A stretch of DNA of 64,000 nucleotides, taken from contig CP053175.1 of NCBI GenBank assembly GCA_014607495.2, positions 9,002,770 through 9,066,769 of the forward strand, given 5' to 3'. This stretch comes from Carposina sasakii. Lineage: Eukaryota > Arthropoda > Insecta > Lepidoptera > Carposinidae. The notes under the pieces are model-generated. The model searched no databases. It saw only the letters and a list, made by a program, of their open reading frames with translations, and was not told the origin of the DNA. Positions 29,600-41,018 of this stretch are shown in pieces (position 1 is the stretch's first letter; each line of letters starts with the position of its first letter). The position numbers and the translations under genes are program-made.

Positions 29600-31857
29600 C
29601 TAAATTTTTGATTCTTGCCATGGTACTGCGCCTTCATCGCTAATAAAATAATTAGTGTACATTTTTTGTATCGTAGTTCCGCTTAATTGTCCCTGTGACC
29701 GTCTTGTACCAATCGAAATCAAACTTGCATCTTCAGGAGGATCTTCTAAACCAGCTACACTCAAAGAATTTTGAAAATTATAACTGTCTCGTTCACGTAT
29801 GAAATTATGCAGTACACAACAGGCTTTCACAATAGCCACACTGAAGTCCACGCTAAGGTTCAGTGGTCGATTAAAGATTTTAAATTTGTTGCTTAATATA
29901 CCAAATGTACATTCAATGTATCGTCTGGCACGTGTCAAGCGATAATTATATATTCTTTTTTCTCGTGGCAAGATTTATCCAACGTAAGGTCTCTGTAATG
30001 TTTAGATAATGCAAAACCTTCATCTCCAACGAACGTAAATGGTATTGGCACTCCATTATTAGATATTGGTCTCGCATTTGGTATATTATAATTTCCTTTC
30101 CTTATCTTTTTGGTCCATTCACTATATTCATGAATTGTTGAGTCTGCAGCCTTTCCATAGCATCCAACATCTATATCGATAAATCTATAATTTGCGTCAC
30201 ATATTGCAAGCAATACGATGGAAAAATATTTTTTATAATTAAAATACTCGGATCCAGTATGTTGAGGTTTTATAACTCTAATATGTTTACCATCGATAGC
30301 CCCAATTAGGTTGGGAAAATTTGCGTATTTCATAAATCCTTCAGCAGTTTTTAGATGTGATTCTTCTGTTGGTTCTGGCATACAGATGCTTTTTAATTTA
30401 TCCCATATTATTTTTACTGTTTCAAGGACTACTCTGCCTGCCGTCGTTTGTCCACACTTAAAGTCATAGTGAATGTCTGAGCAATAGCAACCCGTAGCTA
30501 AATACCTGAAATAAATAACATGGTTAAAACTTCTATTGTCATCGTAAATTTTACATATTTAATTAAAATTAACTTACAACTACTTAATACATATAAATTA
30601 AAATTAACCTAATAAATTATGGTTTTTAAGCTATCGCGGTTATTTAAATACGTATTAACTATAAATAAAACGGGTTATTTACCGTGGTGTTATTTTTGAG
30701 TGCGAGTCCCCTCAGTCGTCTCACGATCATGGTACATGCAACTGCGCCGAAATATCGAGCACTTAAAACCAACACCACGGTAAAAAACCCCTATTCCTCA
30801 TTTATAGTTAATATGTAACCTAATTAACAACTAAACCATTAACATTATTATTATTTTCAGTCATTGAACTTCAAAGAAAATGGAAAAGTATTAAGGACGC
30901 TTATAAAAGAGACAAAGCGAAGAACAATATCTGTTCCAGTGGATCTGGAGCCAAGCCTAGAAGACCTTATATATATTCCAATTTGCTAAGTTTTTTAGAC
31001 CCGCTTGCCGAAATAAGACCTCCAAGTCAAAATGATGATGCAGCACTGGGGCATGACCAAGACTGTGATTTTCAAAAGCCACATTCACCAAAAAAAGTCT
31101 AAAAAGACTCCAAAACATGAAGATCCATAAGACAAATTGTACGAAGCACTGGCAGCAAATCTTAAACAGTCTAAGGACGCGAATAATACAATTTTATCTG
31201 AAAATCCCGACATGCTGTTTTTAGTTTCCTTAGCTAAAGATTTTTCTGCCATCAAAGAGGAATTCAAGCTAGAGGTCAAAGCTGATATGATAAATTTAAT
31301 TCGTAAATATAAAAATATAGGACAGTCGTCGTCGAGAACATTACATGAAAATAGACACCAAGGTCCATTTCAATATGAACATCAGTATGGATACCAGTCT
31401 GGATATCAGGTTGAATTTCAGCCCTCAATATCCAAGTAATCAATCAGCGCCAAGAAGCGAATCTGTCAGTTCACTCCAAAATTTGGATACCAATGAATCG
31501 GTTACAAATGACTCCGATATCATATCTAACATTTATGATGATATTGAATAAATCTTTTTCTCTTATTCATAATCTAAGTACAATTATAACATTTTACGAT
31601 TAAAACTGTAACAGGTCAATAAATAAATACATAATAAATAAATACTAGTTGTTTTCTTACCTCAATGTGATGAGCAAACGTTCTTCTGCCGATATACATG
31701 ATCTCATTACTGTATTTTGAGTTAACTCTGATTTTAGAATCAAAAGAAGTTCTTGGAATGACGAATATGACATTCGATAACATTTATAAAATTTCTTCCA
31801 TTTTCTATGTATTATCAATTTTTTAAACGTTGTATGATAATGACCACTCAATCATAA
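29600..31857 (-). pseudogene. H3 gene B: Harbinger transposase, truncated and frameshifted
   Basis: Exon 2 is 30505-29600, starting with the conserved YLATGCYCSDIHYDF. The core is LIGAIDGKHIRVIKP, then FTFVGDEGFALSKH, then RARRYIECTFGIL. Between about 29965 and 30005 the frame changes and a stop appears in the ideal path, separating the second Asp from the Glu. Exon 1 (31857-31661, donor GTAAG) lacks its N-terminus: only GHYHTTFKKLIIHRKWKKF onward remains, preceded by an in-frame TGA. The acceptor and phase match H1, H2, H4 and H5. Confidence 0.8.
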
Positions 31858-32600
31858 GGAGGTGGGGCGCGGGCGCAGCGCGGGCGTGGCGCCACTTCTT
31901 TGATATTTCATACAAAATGTATAGAAGAGGTGGGGCGCGAGGCATACTGAGACGGCGGGGCGCGGGCGCGGTGCGGGCGCCGCTTCCTCGCCCTCGCCAC
32001 ACCCGCAGTTAGCAGTGGCATGCCAGACTGTACACAGGAGTGAACTAGACGGCGAAAATGCGTGACGATATAGAATTTAACATCAAATTCTGCGAGTTAG
32101 TAGAAAATCACCCGGAACTTTACGATTATAATCGATCAAGTTATAGTAACCGCAGTGTTCAAGATAAAGCATGGGAATTGATTGCACAAGAATTAATCGA
32201 ATCAGGTAAGTTCATCTTTTTATTTCACTTTACACATTATGCCGATTTTGATATGGAATAGGGGCTCGTTTCACAAAGTAGCTAGTAAGATATTGTCTGA
32301 TATTTTTCGGAGTTTCTTCTCTTAATTGTTCGTTCAAACTTTCTCCTGCTAAGTTATTTTGAAAACGCGGCTGTGACATTTTTCCATCATGTTTTCGGAC
32401 GATATTATGCAATATGCACATTGCTTGAATAATAGCGTCAACTTTTTACGGATCGCAGCATACGACTGTACTTAGTGCTTGAAATTTTGTTGTTGTCATG
32501 CCAAATGCACATTCCACGAATTTACGTCCCCTTGATAATCTATTATTGAAAATTCTTTTGTCATTTGTCAATTCATGCCGTTTATAAGGTGTCATTATAT

Positions 32601-35600
32601 CGATGGCCCCAACGAAGAAACGTGCAAGAGCTCTTACCCAAAATTTTTTTTTTCATATTTTTCGTTTATATGGTCTATGATACACCTATATAATTTTTTT
32701 GAATATTTTAAGACTTAAAATAAGGCTTTTATAGCACAATATTCGTTTATTTTACGGAAAAAAATATTTTCATATCACATGAATAACAAAACATGCGCCT
32801 ATTGCATATTATTTGTTTCTTTGAGTACACCAGAATAAACGTGTTAAATCTATCTGCCGCTCGTGTCTATCCTCTCCTTTGGGTAATAACTCTTACACGA
32901 TTATTCGTGTAAAAATGGAAGCAACTTTTATTAGTAATGCTTCATTGCAGACGGCAAAACTTTGAATATAATAATTACATCTATTCCATTATCTTTCACT
33001 AATTTCTCTTGTTCTTTCTAATTTTGTAAAGGTTTAAGCACTAATATTCTTCGTTCATGAATTTTATGTTATTGGTAGTAACCGTTTAATAAACGGATAC
33101 TTTTCCAATAGTGTCTATTGCAATCGCTCGTTAGTATAGACAAGGGGTGAAGCGGGGGCGGGGTATGTAAGATGCGCGTGACATCGCTAGACCCCGGAAG
33201 GTCAGTCCGGATGTGAATTTACTGGAGTTATTACATAATTTCGTTTGTTTACTGGGCACACGCATCGTTCTTAATATTCATATTAAATCATTAATGAGCG
33301 ATAAGTATAATTATGAATAGACACAAAGGTGCTTCAAGTCGTTGCAGAAAGATATTAGAATTAGCGAACTATAGAAGATACGAAGGTAAGTACCTACATA
33401 CTGATTAACCACTTGTGTAAGTAAGGGGATATACACTTTAATTAATGGAAATTGGATTTTTATTATTTCTTCCCTTGACACTATAACAGGTGGTACATAT
33501 TATGTCGACTCGGAATCTGTTTTACTCCGACAGACAAACCTTTTTAGTTCATTGTAATAAGAACGAAAATCACCTGACACAGGCACCGCGCGGCGGTTGC
33601 CTATTATTTAACTAATTTGTATCTACCTACCTATTATGTAACTATGCTCTTTAGAAGGATTATTGTTTTTACAAGATCAGCTGATGTTGTATAGAGTATA
33701 TATTTTTTAAGTTCTTCTCTGTAAAACGATAAAATGGGGTCGTAGCATGTTACACTATTTTTTTTTCAGAGAATATTAATGAAGATGACAGTAGTATTGT
33801 ATTTGAAGAACAAAATGAAATTGAAAAGCAGGCAGGTTTTTCTTCATCAGGTAAGAATTAAATATTTTAACAAAGTATGATTTTCAATGAAAAATAATTG
33901 CCTACAGTACCTATTTCAAGGTAAAGAACCAGCATCGATTTTTTTTTAATAAATCGCTTTTTTGACATTTTCTTAGCAATTTCGTTGGTATTATTTATTT
34001 GCAATTAAGATGAAATTAGAAGACGAGGCTTTTAAAACTAAATTACTTTTTTAAAATAATTTTTGTACATAATGTTTTACTTGTTTCCGATGTTCATTGT
34101 TTACCTTAAAGCACGTACCTAATACTCACTGATAAAAGAAGGCTAAGGCCTACTATCCACAGACGCGTCAAATGACGAATGTATGCAACCTACAAATAAA
34201 GTTATGCGTATTCCGTGCATATGACATGCACGCTTTACGTGCGGTTAACTCACGTAAGCTGCACGTAAAGCATGGGTGTCATACATAGACCCTAAGTTAT
34301 CCAGGGTACGGAATGAGGAAACTTTTCTCATCCATAAAACAAAAAGTAGTTTAATACCAACTTATACTAGGAGGTACGACTTATACCTACATAATGGCTA
34401 GGTTTTTTAGAAGGAGAATAGTTAGCTTGATTGGGATTTCCTTTTCTTACACCTCCAGTGGTCCCAATTCTTGAACAGTGTGTGGTATGAAGAAGGGGTG
34501 GTGTGTTGATTAATACTCTTTGTAGATATAAGTAAATAGTTATTGAAAGCATAGTAATGTAGTAATTTGAGTAATTTGTTTCAGAAACTTTCACATATCT
34601 TTCGCGAAGTTCTTTCCCTATTGATGGCATATCAGACCTCAATGAAGTCAACTCAGAATCTGATGATTTTATTTCGCCGGCCCCATTAATAGTAGCAAGT
34701 GTATCGCCACACGATAATAATATATCACCACCAAATGTACCAACAAGTGAAATTTTAGATATTTCTCATAATGTTATTGAACCATTACTACCTGAGATGG
34801 AATACCCTGCGCCATCGCAATCTATGAATAATAATGATGATTTACAGACTACTGATTCAATAATAATGACTCCATCAACCCAACAAAAATAGATTTTATA
34901 GCCACGCCGACTGTTTTATACATTAATAAGGATTACGATCTAAGAAGTATTTCCGATCTAGATGATGTTTTACATAGTATTGAAACACAAAATATATCAC
35001 AGGATATTGTAACTACAGAATCGGAGGAAAGACTCGTAGCTCCTATTGAACAGCTTACGAAAAAGAGAAAAATAGATCCTAGTTTATGGAAAGATCACAA
35101 AAATAAAACTCTTAAAAATTCTGGTAAAAGTTATGAAAGTGTTAGAACTAAAAAACAAAACGTAGAAAAATCTATTGGACCACCATGCAACTGCAAATTA
35201 AAATGTTACGAAAAGATACATCAAAATATGAGAAGTAAAATTTTTCAGAATTTTTGGGCTATCGGGGACCATGAAAGACAGTGGGATTTTATAAATCGCC
35301 ATGTAAAGAAAAATAACGTCAAAAAAATTACAGTTGAACGTAAAAATAATCGTACACAAACATTAACATATCAACTACTCGATTATACTAATTCCATGAT
35401 TAAAGTTTGTAAGATTATGTTTTTAAATACCTTGTCCATTACACAGCAAGTAGTATACACAGCTATTGATAAATTGGGAGATGACAATTATTTAAAAGAC
35501 TACAGAGGAACTCATAAGAATAGGCCAAGAAGAATGTCAGAACAGACTGAGAAAAGTATAATCGACCACATAAATCTATTTGAAAGAGTTGAGTCACACT

Positions 35601-37505
35601 ATACTCGTAAAGATAGCCAAAAGCAATATCTGTGTGAAACTTTGAATGTCTCTAAAATGCACCGACTATATTTAGAATGGATAGACACAAACAACCAGTA
35701 CAATCAAACATGCAAAGCAACTAAACGCCAATATGAAATAATATTTAATACAAAGTTTAACCTATCCTTCCACAAACCTAAAAAAGATTTATGTGAAATA
35801 TGTTCAATTTACCAAACTTCTGATGATGTTAGAAAAGAACAATTAAAAGCTGATTATGAAAAGCACTTGAAAGAAAAGCAACTGGTAAGGCAATTAAAGG
35901 AACAAGAAAAAGAAAATTTTTGTTCAGATGATAGTGTTGTAGCATGTTTTGATCTGGAAAAAGTGTTGAATATTCCCCAAAGTGAAGTAGGCATATTTCA
36001 TTATAAACGGAAGTATCCTGTATACAATTTCACAATTTATAATATCATAGAGAAGAAAGGTTATTGCTACGTCTGGCATTGTCAGATTGCGAAAAGGGGT
36101 GCGATAGAAATAGCAAGTTGTCTTTGGTCATTTATCCAGGTACACGTTGAATTAGGAATAAAAAATATATCCTTTTATTCTGATTCATGTACAGGGCAAA
36201 ATCGTAATCGTTTCGTATTCGCCATGTTTTCTTTAGCGGTAAAGAAATTTAGCATAAAAATAACTCATAGGTTTTTGGAGAAAGGTCATAGCCAATCGGA
36301 GGGTGATTCTATGCATGCTGCTATTGAGCGTTCCAAGAAAAAGCATACTATTTACACACCTGATCAAATGTATTCCTTGATAGAGAATGCCAAAGTTACC
36401 GGGCACAAGTATCAAGTAAAACAAATGACACAAGCTGATTTCATAGATTTTAAAGAGTTAATAAAAGGAAAGAATTGGTTAAAAGATACAGATGGCGATA
36501 AAATTTACTGGAGCAAAATAAAAGAAGTAGTTTTCTCTTATAATCATCCTGATACAATTTACTTTAGATACAGTTTTGAAGACGAATTACAAGAGATGCA
36601 AACTATCACGAGGACTAATTCAAGAAGACGACGAGGAGAACCTATAGAAGACGCTGAAGACCTAAAACTCGCATACACTGGAATGTTACCCATACCTCTT
36701 CCTTTATATAGGGATTTAATAAGTCTGTGCGACTCAGGAGCCATACCAAACCATTACCAGTGTTTTTATAGAAATCTAGTGCCATTAGAACCCACCTCGG
36801 TTACCAACGATAGTGGCGAGGAGGATTAGTACCTACCTACCTACTTATTTTGTTATTTTCTGTTAGATTTTTCACGTTTTTTTTAAAGTATTACAGTAAA
36901 ATACAAGTAAGTAATACCTGATAGGGACCTACTTCATTCTAAATTGAATAAATAATAATTATTCTTATTAACAATCTTTTCTTTTATTGACCCTTTAACA
37001 AAAATTATTAACTAACTTACATTGTTATAACATGCACTAATGTATTACATAAATAATGAATCGATCTTGTTAACACTAATATACGGGCCTTTATCTTTAC
37101 AAACATTAAAAAGCAACAAAATATACAAGAATAAGTGTGTAGATGGCCAGAGCACGGCTCAGGAAAAAAATATTTACGTAGAATAAGCGTGCAACATTTC
37201 GCTACACTTGTTTATGCTTCATTTATGACACGAATAAACATGCAGTAATACAATACCGTTAACAAGTCACATATAATTCACTATAATAATAAAATAATAC
37301 GTTTTTTCTTGAATATGGAGAAAACTGATAATATTTTTTTATAATAAATAATATGAGCTGAAAGATATTTTTTTTACTTTTAATTTGATTACACATTATA
37401 TTTATCTATTTATTATGTAATTAAAGTTATATGATTTCAAACGTTTTTATATTTTCCTGAAAACTTGTCGTTTTTCGTTTGCACGTTTATTCGTTGGGGC
37501 CATCG
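32601..37505 (+). mobile_element. Sola-like (DUF7869-type) transposon 1, inside H4
   Basis: 4,905 bp flanked by ATAT (32597-32600 and 37506-37509); the choice of borders is supported because removing it restores the B4 coding frame. The terminal inverted repeats are CGATGGCCCCAACGAA, then AAACGTGCAA with one change. A motif near GAATAAACGTGCA recurs subterminally at about 32616, 32830, 32900 (inverted), 37133, 37182, 37224 and 37480 (inverted). One multi-exon gene on plus. The 4-bp duplication fits the Sola superfamily as I remember it; the superfamily name is an inference. Confidence 0.75.
33313..36829 (+). pseudogene. Putative transposase with DUF7869-type core, one frameshift
   Basis: Exons 33313-33385, 33770-33850 and 34585-36829, all junctions phase 1 with GT/AG borders (GASSRCRKILELANYRRYE in exon 1). 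Exon 3 changes frame once near 34885-34892, in CAACAAAAATAG. The N-terminal part is acidic; then KKRKIDPSLWKDHKNKTLKN and a cysteine cluster (CNCKLKC) before KIFQNFWAIGDHERQWDFI. The core has FDLEKVLNIPQSE, YNFTIYN, then FYSDSCTGQNRNRFVFAMFS (about 36175-36234) and FLEKGHSQSEGDSMHAAIER (about 36274-36333). These acidic residues are my candidates for a D,D,D/E site. The family is widespread in insects as uncharacterised DUF7869 proteins; the catalytic role is inferred. Confidence 0.7.
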
Positions 37506-38130
37506 ATATTCTTTAAAAGGGGGAATGCTTCGTCTGCCAAGAAGTAATATGGTAAATTTTGTGTTTCTCCAGGCAATGGAGCAGGGTTAGGTAAATCAAG
37601 CTGACCTGATTGCAGGCATTGTCCAAAATTACTGACTTGAAATGCACGTCCATCACTATTTCGACCTAATTCACCAACATCTATGCATGAAAATAGTCCG
37701 TCAGCATCTACTACTGCCATTAATACAATTGAAAAGTATCCTTTATAATTGATATATTCTGACCCTGAGTTTGATGGTTTTCTAATCCGAATGTGTTTCC
37801 CATCTACACTTCCAACACAATTTGGTAAATTCCATAGTGTATAGTACCGATGAGCATTTTCGACCCATTTCTCTTTATTTGGTCGTGGCATATATTCCGG
37901 CTGCAATTTTTCCCACAAAATTTGACATGTTTCATAAACAATACTACGAACGGTAGATTTCCCTTTTAGGAAATAAATGGAAATCGATTTAAATGAACAC
38001 CCATCCGCAAAGTACCTGTAATTAATAGAACATATCCAAATATAAATATTAACAAATATAATTATTCTCATACACACTGCGTTATTTTTGCTGCCAGACA
38101 ACTGATATATACTTCACATATAAAATATAA

Positions 38131-38790
38131 TACAGGGCGTCCCACGGCTATGCCACATGAAGGGAAAGTACTTGAAATGCTGTGGATAGAAATGTTACTC
38201 GCAGGAAACATTCCTTTATTTTAAAGAAATAAAACTGCATTCAAAGATTTTCGAAAATTCGCTTGTCCTACTTGGGAATCGAACCGGCTAAAATCCGAAA
38301 AAGTAACATTCTGTATTTTTATACCATCAGACGTTAGGGTCATTCATAAGAACCAAATCTCTCTAACAAACTGAAGAATATTATTTTAATTGCACGAAAA
38401 ACTATCGACCGTTAAATTCGCCCTTTGATTTCAAAAGTTTAAATTTCATGGGTTTCCTCTAATTTAATTTACGATGTTTGTTTGAGAGATTTGATCTTTA
38501 TGAATGATCCTATCGATTGATGTCATAAAAGTGTTGTTTTTTTTTCCATTTTTTAGCCAGTTCGATTCTTGGGTGTGACGCATTTTTGAAAATCGTTGAA
38601 TGCAGTTTTATTTCTTTAAAATAAAGGAATGTTTCCTTTGAGTAAAAATTGCCGATCAGCTGATAAATTTATAAGGGGAAATAAAATTATTTTTTCATAT
38701 TTCGACTTATGTCCCTTGGGAGAAGTTGTTCAGTATGACCAATAGAATCACACTATAAAAGGATGTCAATACTTTTATTTACACCTTTTT
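38131..38790. mobile_element. Foldback element in the H4 intron
   Basis: It starts TACAGGGCGTCCCACGG at 38131. Long inverted arms: 38204 (GGAAACATTCCTTTATTTTA) onward pairs with the sequence ending at 38636, and pairing continues inward through TTCATAAGAACCAAATCTCT against the 38480-38515 region, about 170 bases per arm with mismatches. Each arm contains a B-box-like GGTTCGATTCC or AGTTCGATTC. The right outer end is not clear. Confidence 0.6.
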
Positions 38791-39546
38791 ATCTGGCCAA
38801 ATAATATACTTAATTTAACTATATAATAAAGCACTATTTGTATTTACAAGTGTTTGTACACTGTTATTTTGTGAATTAATGGTTATGTTTAATGTTTCAG
38901 CTACTGACTGCAAGGAACGATGGAAGAATATCCGCGGAAGATATGCAAAAGTACTCAAAGCACAAGTTCTGCCATCGGGATCAGCAACAACTAGAATCAA
39001 GGAATATTATCTGGGGCCACATTTACGATTCCTGAACAATTTTATGAAATCTCGACCTTCTAAAAGTAATATTAAAGCACCGGAAAAGTTAAACACATTC
39101 TCCGATGATGACAATAATACCTCGGGTGTTGAGTCAAATAGTTCACTTCCCAAACCTACAGAGGGAAATTCTGCTTCACCAGTAACAGATTATATGCCAT
39201 CAACTTCATCCACATCAGTGATTAAAAATCCACCTACACTAAAAGATGTCCATAAATCAGCCTACGAGTTTTTCTCTGCAAAAAACAGAAATTAAATAAG
39301 AAAACTGATTCAACAGATTCAGAACTAGACCTTTGTTTCCTCAAAAGTGTGTTGCCGGACATGATGGCCATGACTCCGCTGCAAAAACGCCGATTTAAAA
39401 TCGGGGTACTGAATTTGTCGTTTAACATTTTGGCAGAGAATGAGAATATTACAAGTACCAGAGGGAGTGAGTCGCCATTCAGTAGACCGTATTCTGGAAG
39501 TAGCACATATTCCAATAGTTGCCCGCCAATTTATACTGAGACTTTT

Positions 39547-39714
39547 CAGCAAAATTCAGAAACCACAGCTCAGCAAAATTCAGAAACTACAACTCAGCAA
39601 AATTCAGAAACTACAACTCAGCAAAATTCAGAAACTACAACTCAGCAAAATTCAGAAACTACAACTCAGCAAAATTCAGAAACTACAACTCAGCAATATT
39701 CAGAAACTACAAGT
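39547..39714 (+). repeat. Seven tandem 24-bp units, in frame
   Basis: The unit CAGCAAAATTCAGAAACTAC plus AACT is repeated seven times; units 2-6 are identical, and units 1 and 7 differ by a few bases. It encodes QQNSETTT each time within H4 gene A. Confidence 0.95.
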
Positions 39715-40513
39715 AATCAAGACGCAAATGTGGTTCCAATCACCACAGACACATCTAGGACAACAGAAGCCCAAAATTTTTATTTTCTCCCACAATATTC
39801 TGTAATTAGCTCAATCTCTTCTCAGCCACCTCAATCCAACGATGATTTGGATTTGTTTCAATTATAAAAATTTAATTAATTAAACTTCTTATAATAGTTT
39901 ATTCCAACATTATTCTAATTATTAGTCTTGAATAATTAAAAATTACATTAGTAAACTATGTTATAATTATAGGTCTTGAATTAATAAAAATCTTGAAATC
40001 AGTTTATTTATTTTAATTTGGTTAACAACATAACAAACTTGTTTAACTTACCTTAATGTTATCAGTAGTCGCTCTTCTGGGGAATAGGTATTTTCCAATG
40101 CGTACATTTTTTTTCTAGGTCATCTCTTACTTTGGACATAATTGTATTAAAACATTGCGGGGACATCTTATACACGTCGTAAAAACGATCTGGATAGTGT
40201 ATTAAATTTTCCATTTGAATATAAAATCTATGCTCCTGTCCTGCTTGCCACACAGGGTGGACCGCATATCTTCTGATTTTTTGTAAGTTCTCCAAATGCA
40301 CCAGAGCTTGCAGATCGTCTTCATCTGACGAAGAAGACGTCATGTTGTCGTGATAAAATCAAACACTAGAATGCCCCAAATGCATCCCCTGTGTCGCCCG
40401 TGCCTCGCCTTTCCGACACCGTTAGCGCGCCTGTTCTGCGCTGCACCGGCGCCGCGCCCGCACCTCGCCCGCGCTTCGCCCGCGCCCGACACCTCTTGTA
40501 TTTGTCCCGCGCC

Positions 40514-41018
40514 TTAGGTACTATTATTGTACATTTAGTCATTATATTTCTTAAGTTTTTACAAGAAAAAATAGCAAAAAAGTGTTCAAATATCACCCGT
40601 TTGATAAATATTGTAGCCACTTTTAAATATACTTGAAACGTGTAAAAAAATTCTACAAAACTAATAAAATAATATAAATAATATTACCTACTAATAAAAT
40701 AAAAAGCCTGCGATAAGAGTTTTGTATTACTTACCAGCCCGAATATCTCTGAGAGAGATGATGAGAGTAAGTATTTACTAGCTGTGCCCGCGACTTCGTC
40801 CACGAGGAATAGTAACTTTGGAGGTATAGTGACGTTCAGGATTTATTTATTTATTTTAAAACTTCTGTCATCAAACATACAAACGAACTCTTCAGCTTTA
40901 TAATATTAGTATAGGTGTACGCCAAAACATTCACTTATATGTAAAGAATAGTGATTGGCACTAATTCTTTACATATATTTTATTCACGCGTCGCGTCTGT
41001 ACAAGTAGGTAATATTTA
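40514..41018. other. Spacer between H4 and H5 with a Lep1-like element
   Basis: AT-rich, no coding evidence. A Lep1-like element lies at 40778-40914: it starts CTAGCTGTGCCCGCGACTTC and ends TTTATAATATTAGTATAGG. It has no terminal inverted repeats, as expected for Helitron-like elements. Confidence 0.6.

Larger units (their letters stand above)
22650..31551 (+). pseudogene. H3 gene A: MADF/BESS protein, broken
   Basis: Exon 1 is 22650-22827 (59 codons plus one base, donor GTAAG), with DRFITEINNRPATWNSLLPE and [11 protein letters not shown]. Exon 2 starts at 30861 after ATTATTTTCAG, phase 1 as in the other elements, with VIELQRKWKSIKDAYKRDK and SNLLSFLDPL completing the MADF domain. It then breaks: a frame change in the A run at 31089-31096, a TAA in the continuing frame near 31129, a BESS-like region in a second frame (NPDMLFLVSLAKDFSAIKEE, about 31200-31265), and another frame change before the end at 31551. 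The intron contains the Helitron. Confidence 0.75.
22378..31857. mobile_element. PIF/Harbinger element H3, decayed, split by a Helitron
   Basis: The left end is GGCCCATAGTACACGG at 22378, preceded by TTA. The coding order is the same as in H1 and H2: A exon 1, then (after a 6.5-kb Helitron in the intron) B exon 2, A exon 2, B exon 1. The right end is lost: B exon 1 is cut near 31857, where GC-rich H4 sequence begins. Both genes carry lesions. 29342-29599 is remaining A3 intron. Confidence 0.8.
32058..39867 (+). pseudogene. H4 gene A: MADF/BESS protein with a 24-bp repeat array, one frameshift
   Basis: Exon 1 is 32058-32205 (49 codons plus one base, GTAAGT donor), with EFNIKFCELVENHPELYDYN and DKAWELIAQELIES. 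Exon 2 starts at 38901 after ATGTTTCAG (phase 1): ATDCKERWKNIRGRYAKVLK and LGPHLRFLNNFM complete the MADF domain. The frame breaks near 39293 (FFSAKNRN then stop) and resumes one frame over with a BESS-like helix (LDLCFLKSVLPDMMAMTPLQ, about 39328-39387). After it come seven copies of an eight-residue unit (QQNSETTT) and the end LDLFQL at 39867. Its intron holds B4 exon 2, Sola-like 1 and a foldback. Confidence 0.8.
32230..40343 (-). pseudogene. H4 gene B: Harbinger transposase, three lesions
   Basis: Exon 1 is 40343-40052: the frame fails in a run of eight A (minus strand, about 40104-40111), after which YALENTYSPEERLLITLR leads to the GTAAG donor. Exon 2 runs from 38015 (YFADGCSFKSISIYF), with CVGSVDGKHIRIRKPSNSGS and FLADEAFPLLKN. 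It is cut at 37506 by Sola-like 1 and resumes at 32600 (IMTPYKRHELTNDKRIFNNR, then KFVECAFGM). A TAA at 32446-32448 replaces a likely CAA codon in CDP-KVDAIIQAM. It ends at 32230. Subtracting the insertion and one ATAT restores continuity of the coding sequence at the junction. Confidence 0.85.
31858..40513. mobile_element. PIF/Harbinger element H4, decayed, split by Sola-like 1
   Basis: It has the same gene order as H1-H3. The ends are GC-rich and approximate: inverted similarity between GGAGGTGGGGCGCGGGCGCA at 31858 and the reverse complement of the sequence ending CGCCCGCGCCCGACACCTCT (about 40475-40494). I could not fix a 3-bp target duplication (TTA follows 40513). It contains Sola-like 1 within the B4 coding sequence and a foldback element in the intron space. 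H4 abuts and truncates H3. Confidence 0.75.

Noticed and set aside
32595..37511. ATCGAT as a 6-bp target duplication of Sola-like 1
   Set aside because: With ATAT as duplication the H4 transposase sequence KNIMTPYKRH is rebuilt without extra residues; ATCGAT would leave two added codons.
38275..38285. tRNA gene from the GGTTCGATTCC match
   Set aside because: No A box or cloverleaf could be traced; the motif is present in both arms of the foldback.
39547..39714. CRISPR-like array
   Set aside because: Contiguous tandem repeats without spacers, inside an insect transposon gene.
39440..39805. A second protein frame over the 24-bp repeats
   Set aside because: It is the same tandem repeat read in another frame; the frame ending LDLFQL continues the MADF/BESS protein.
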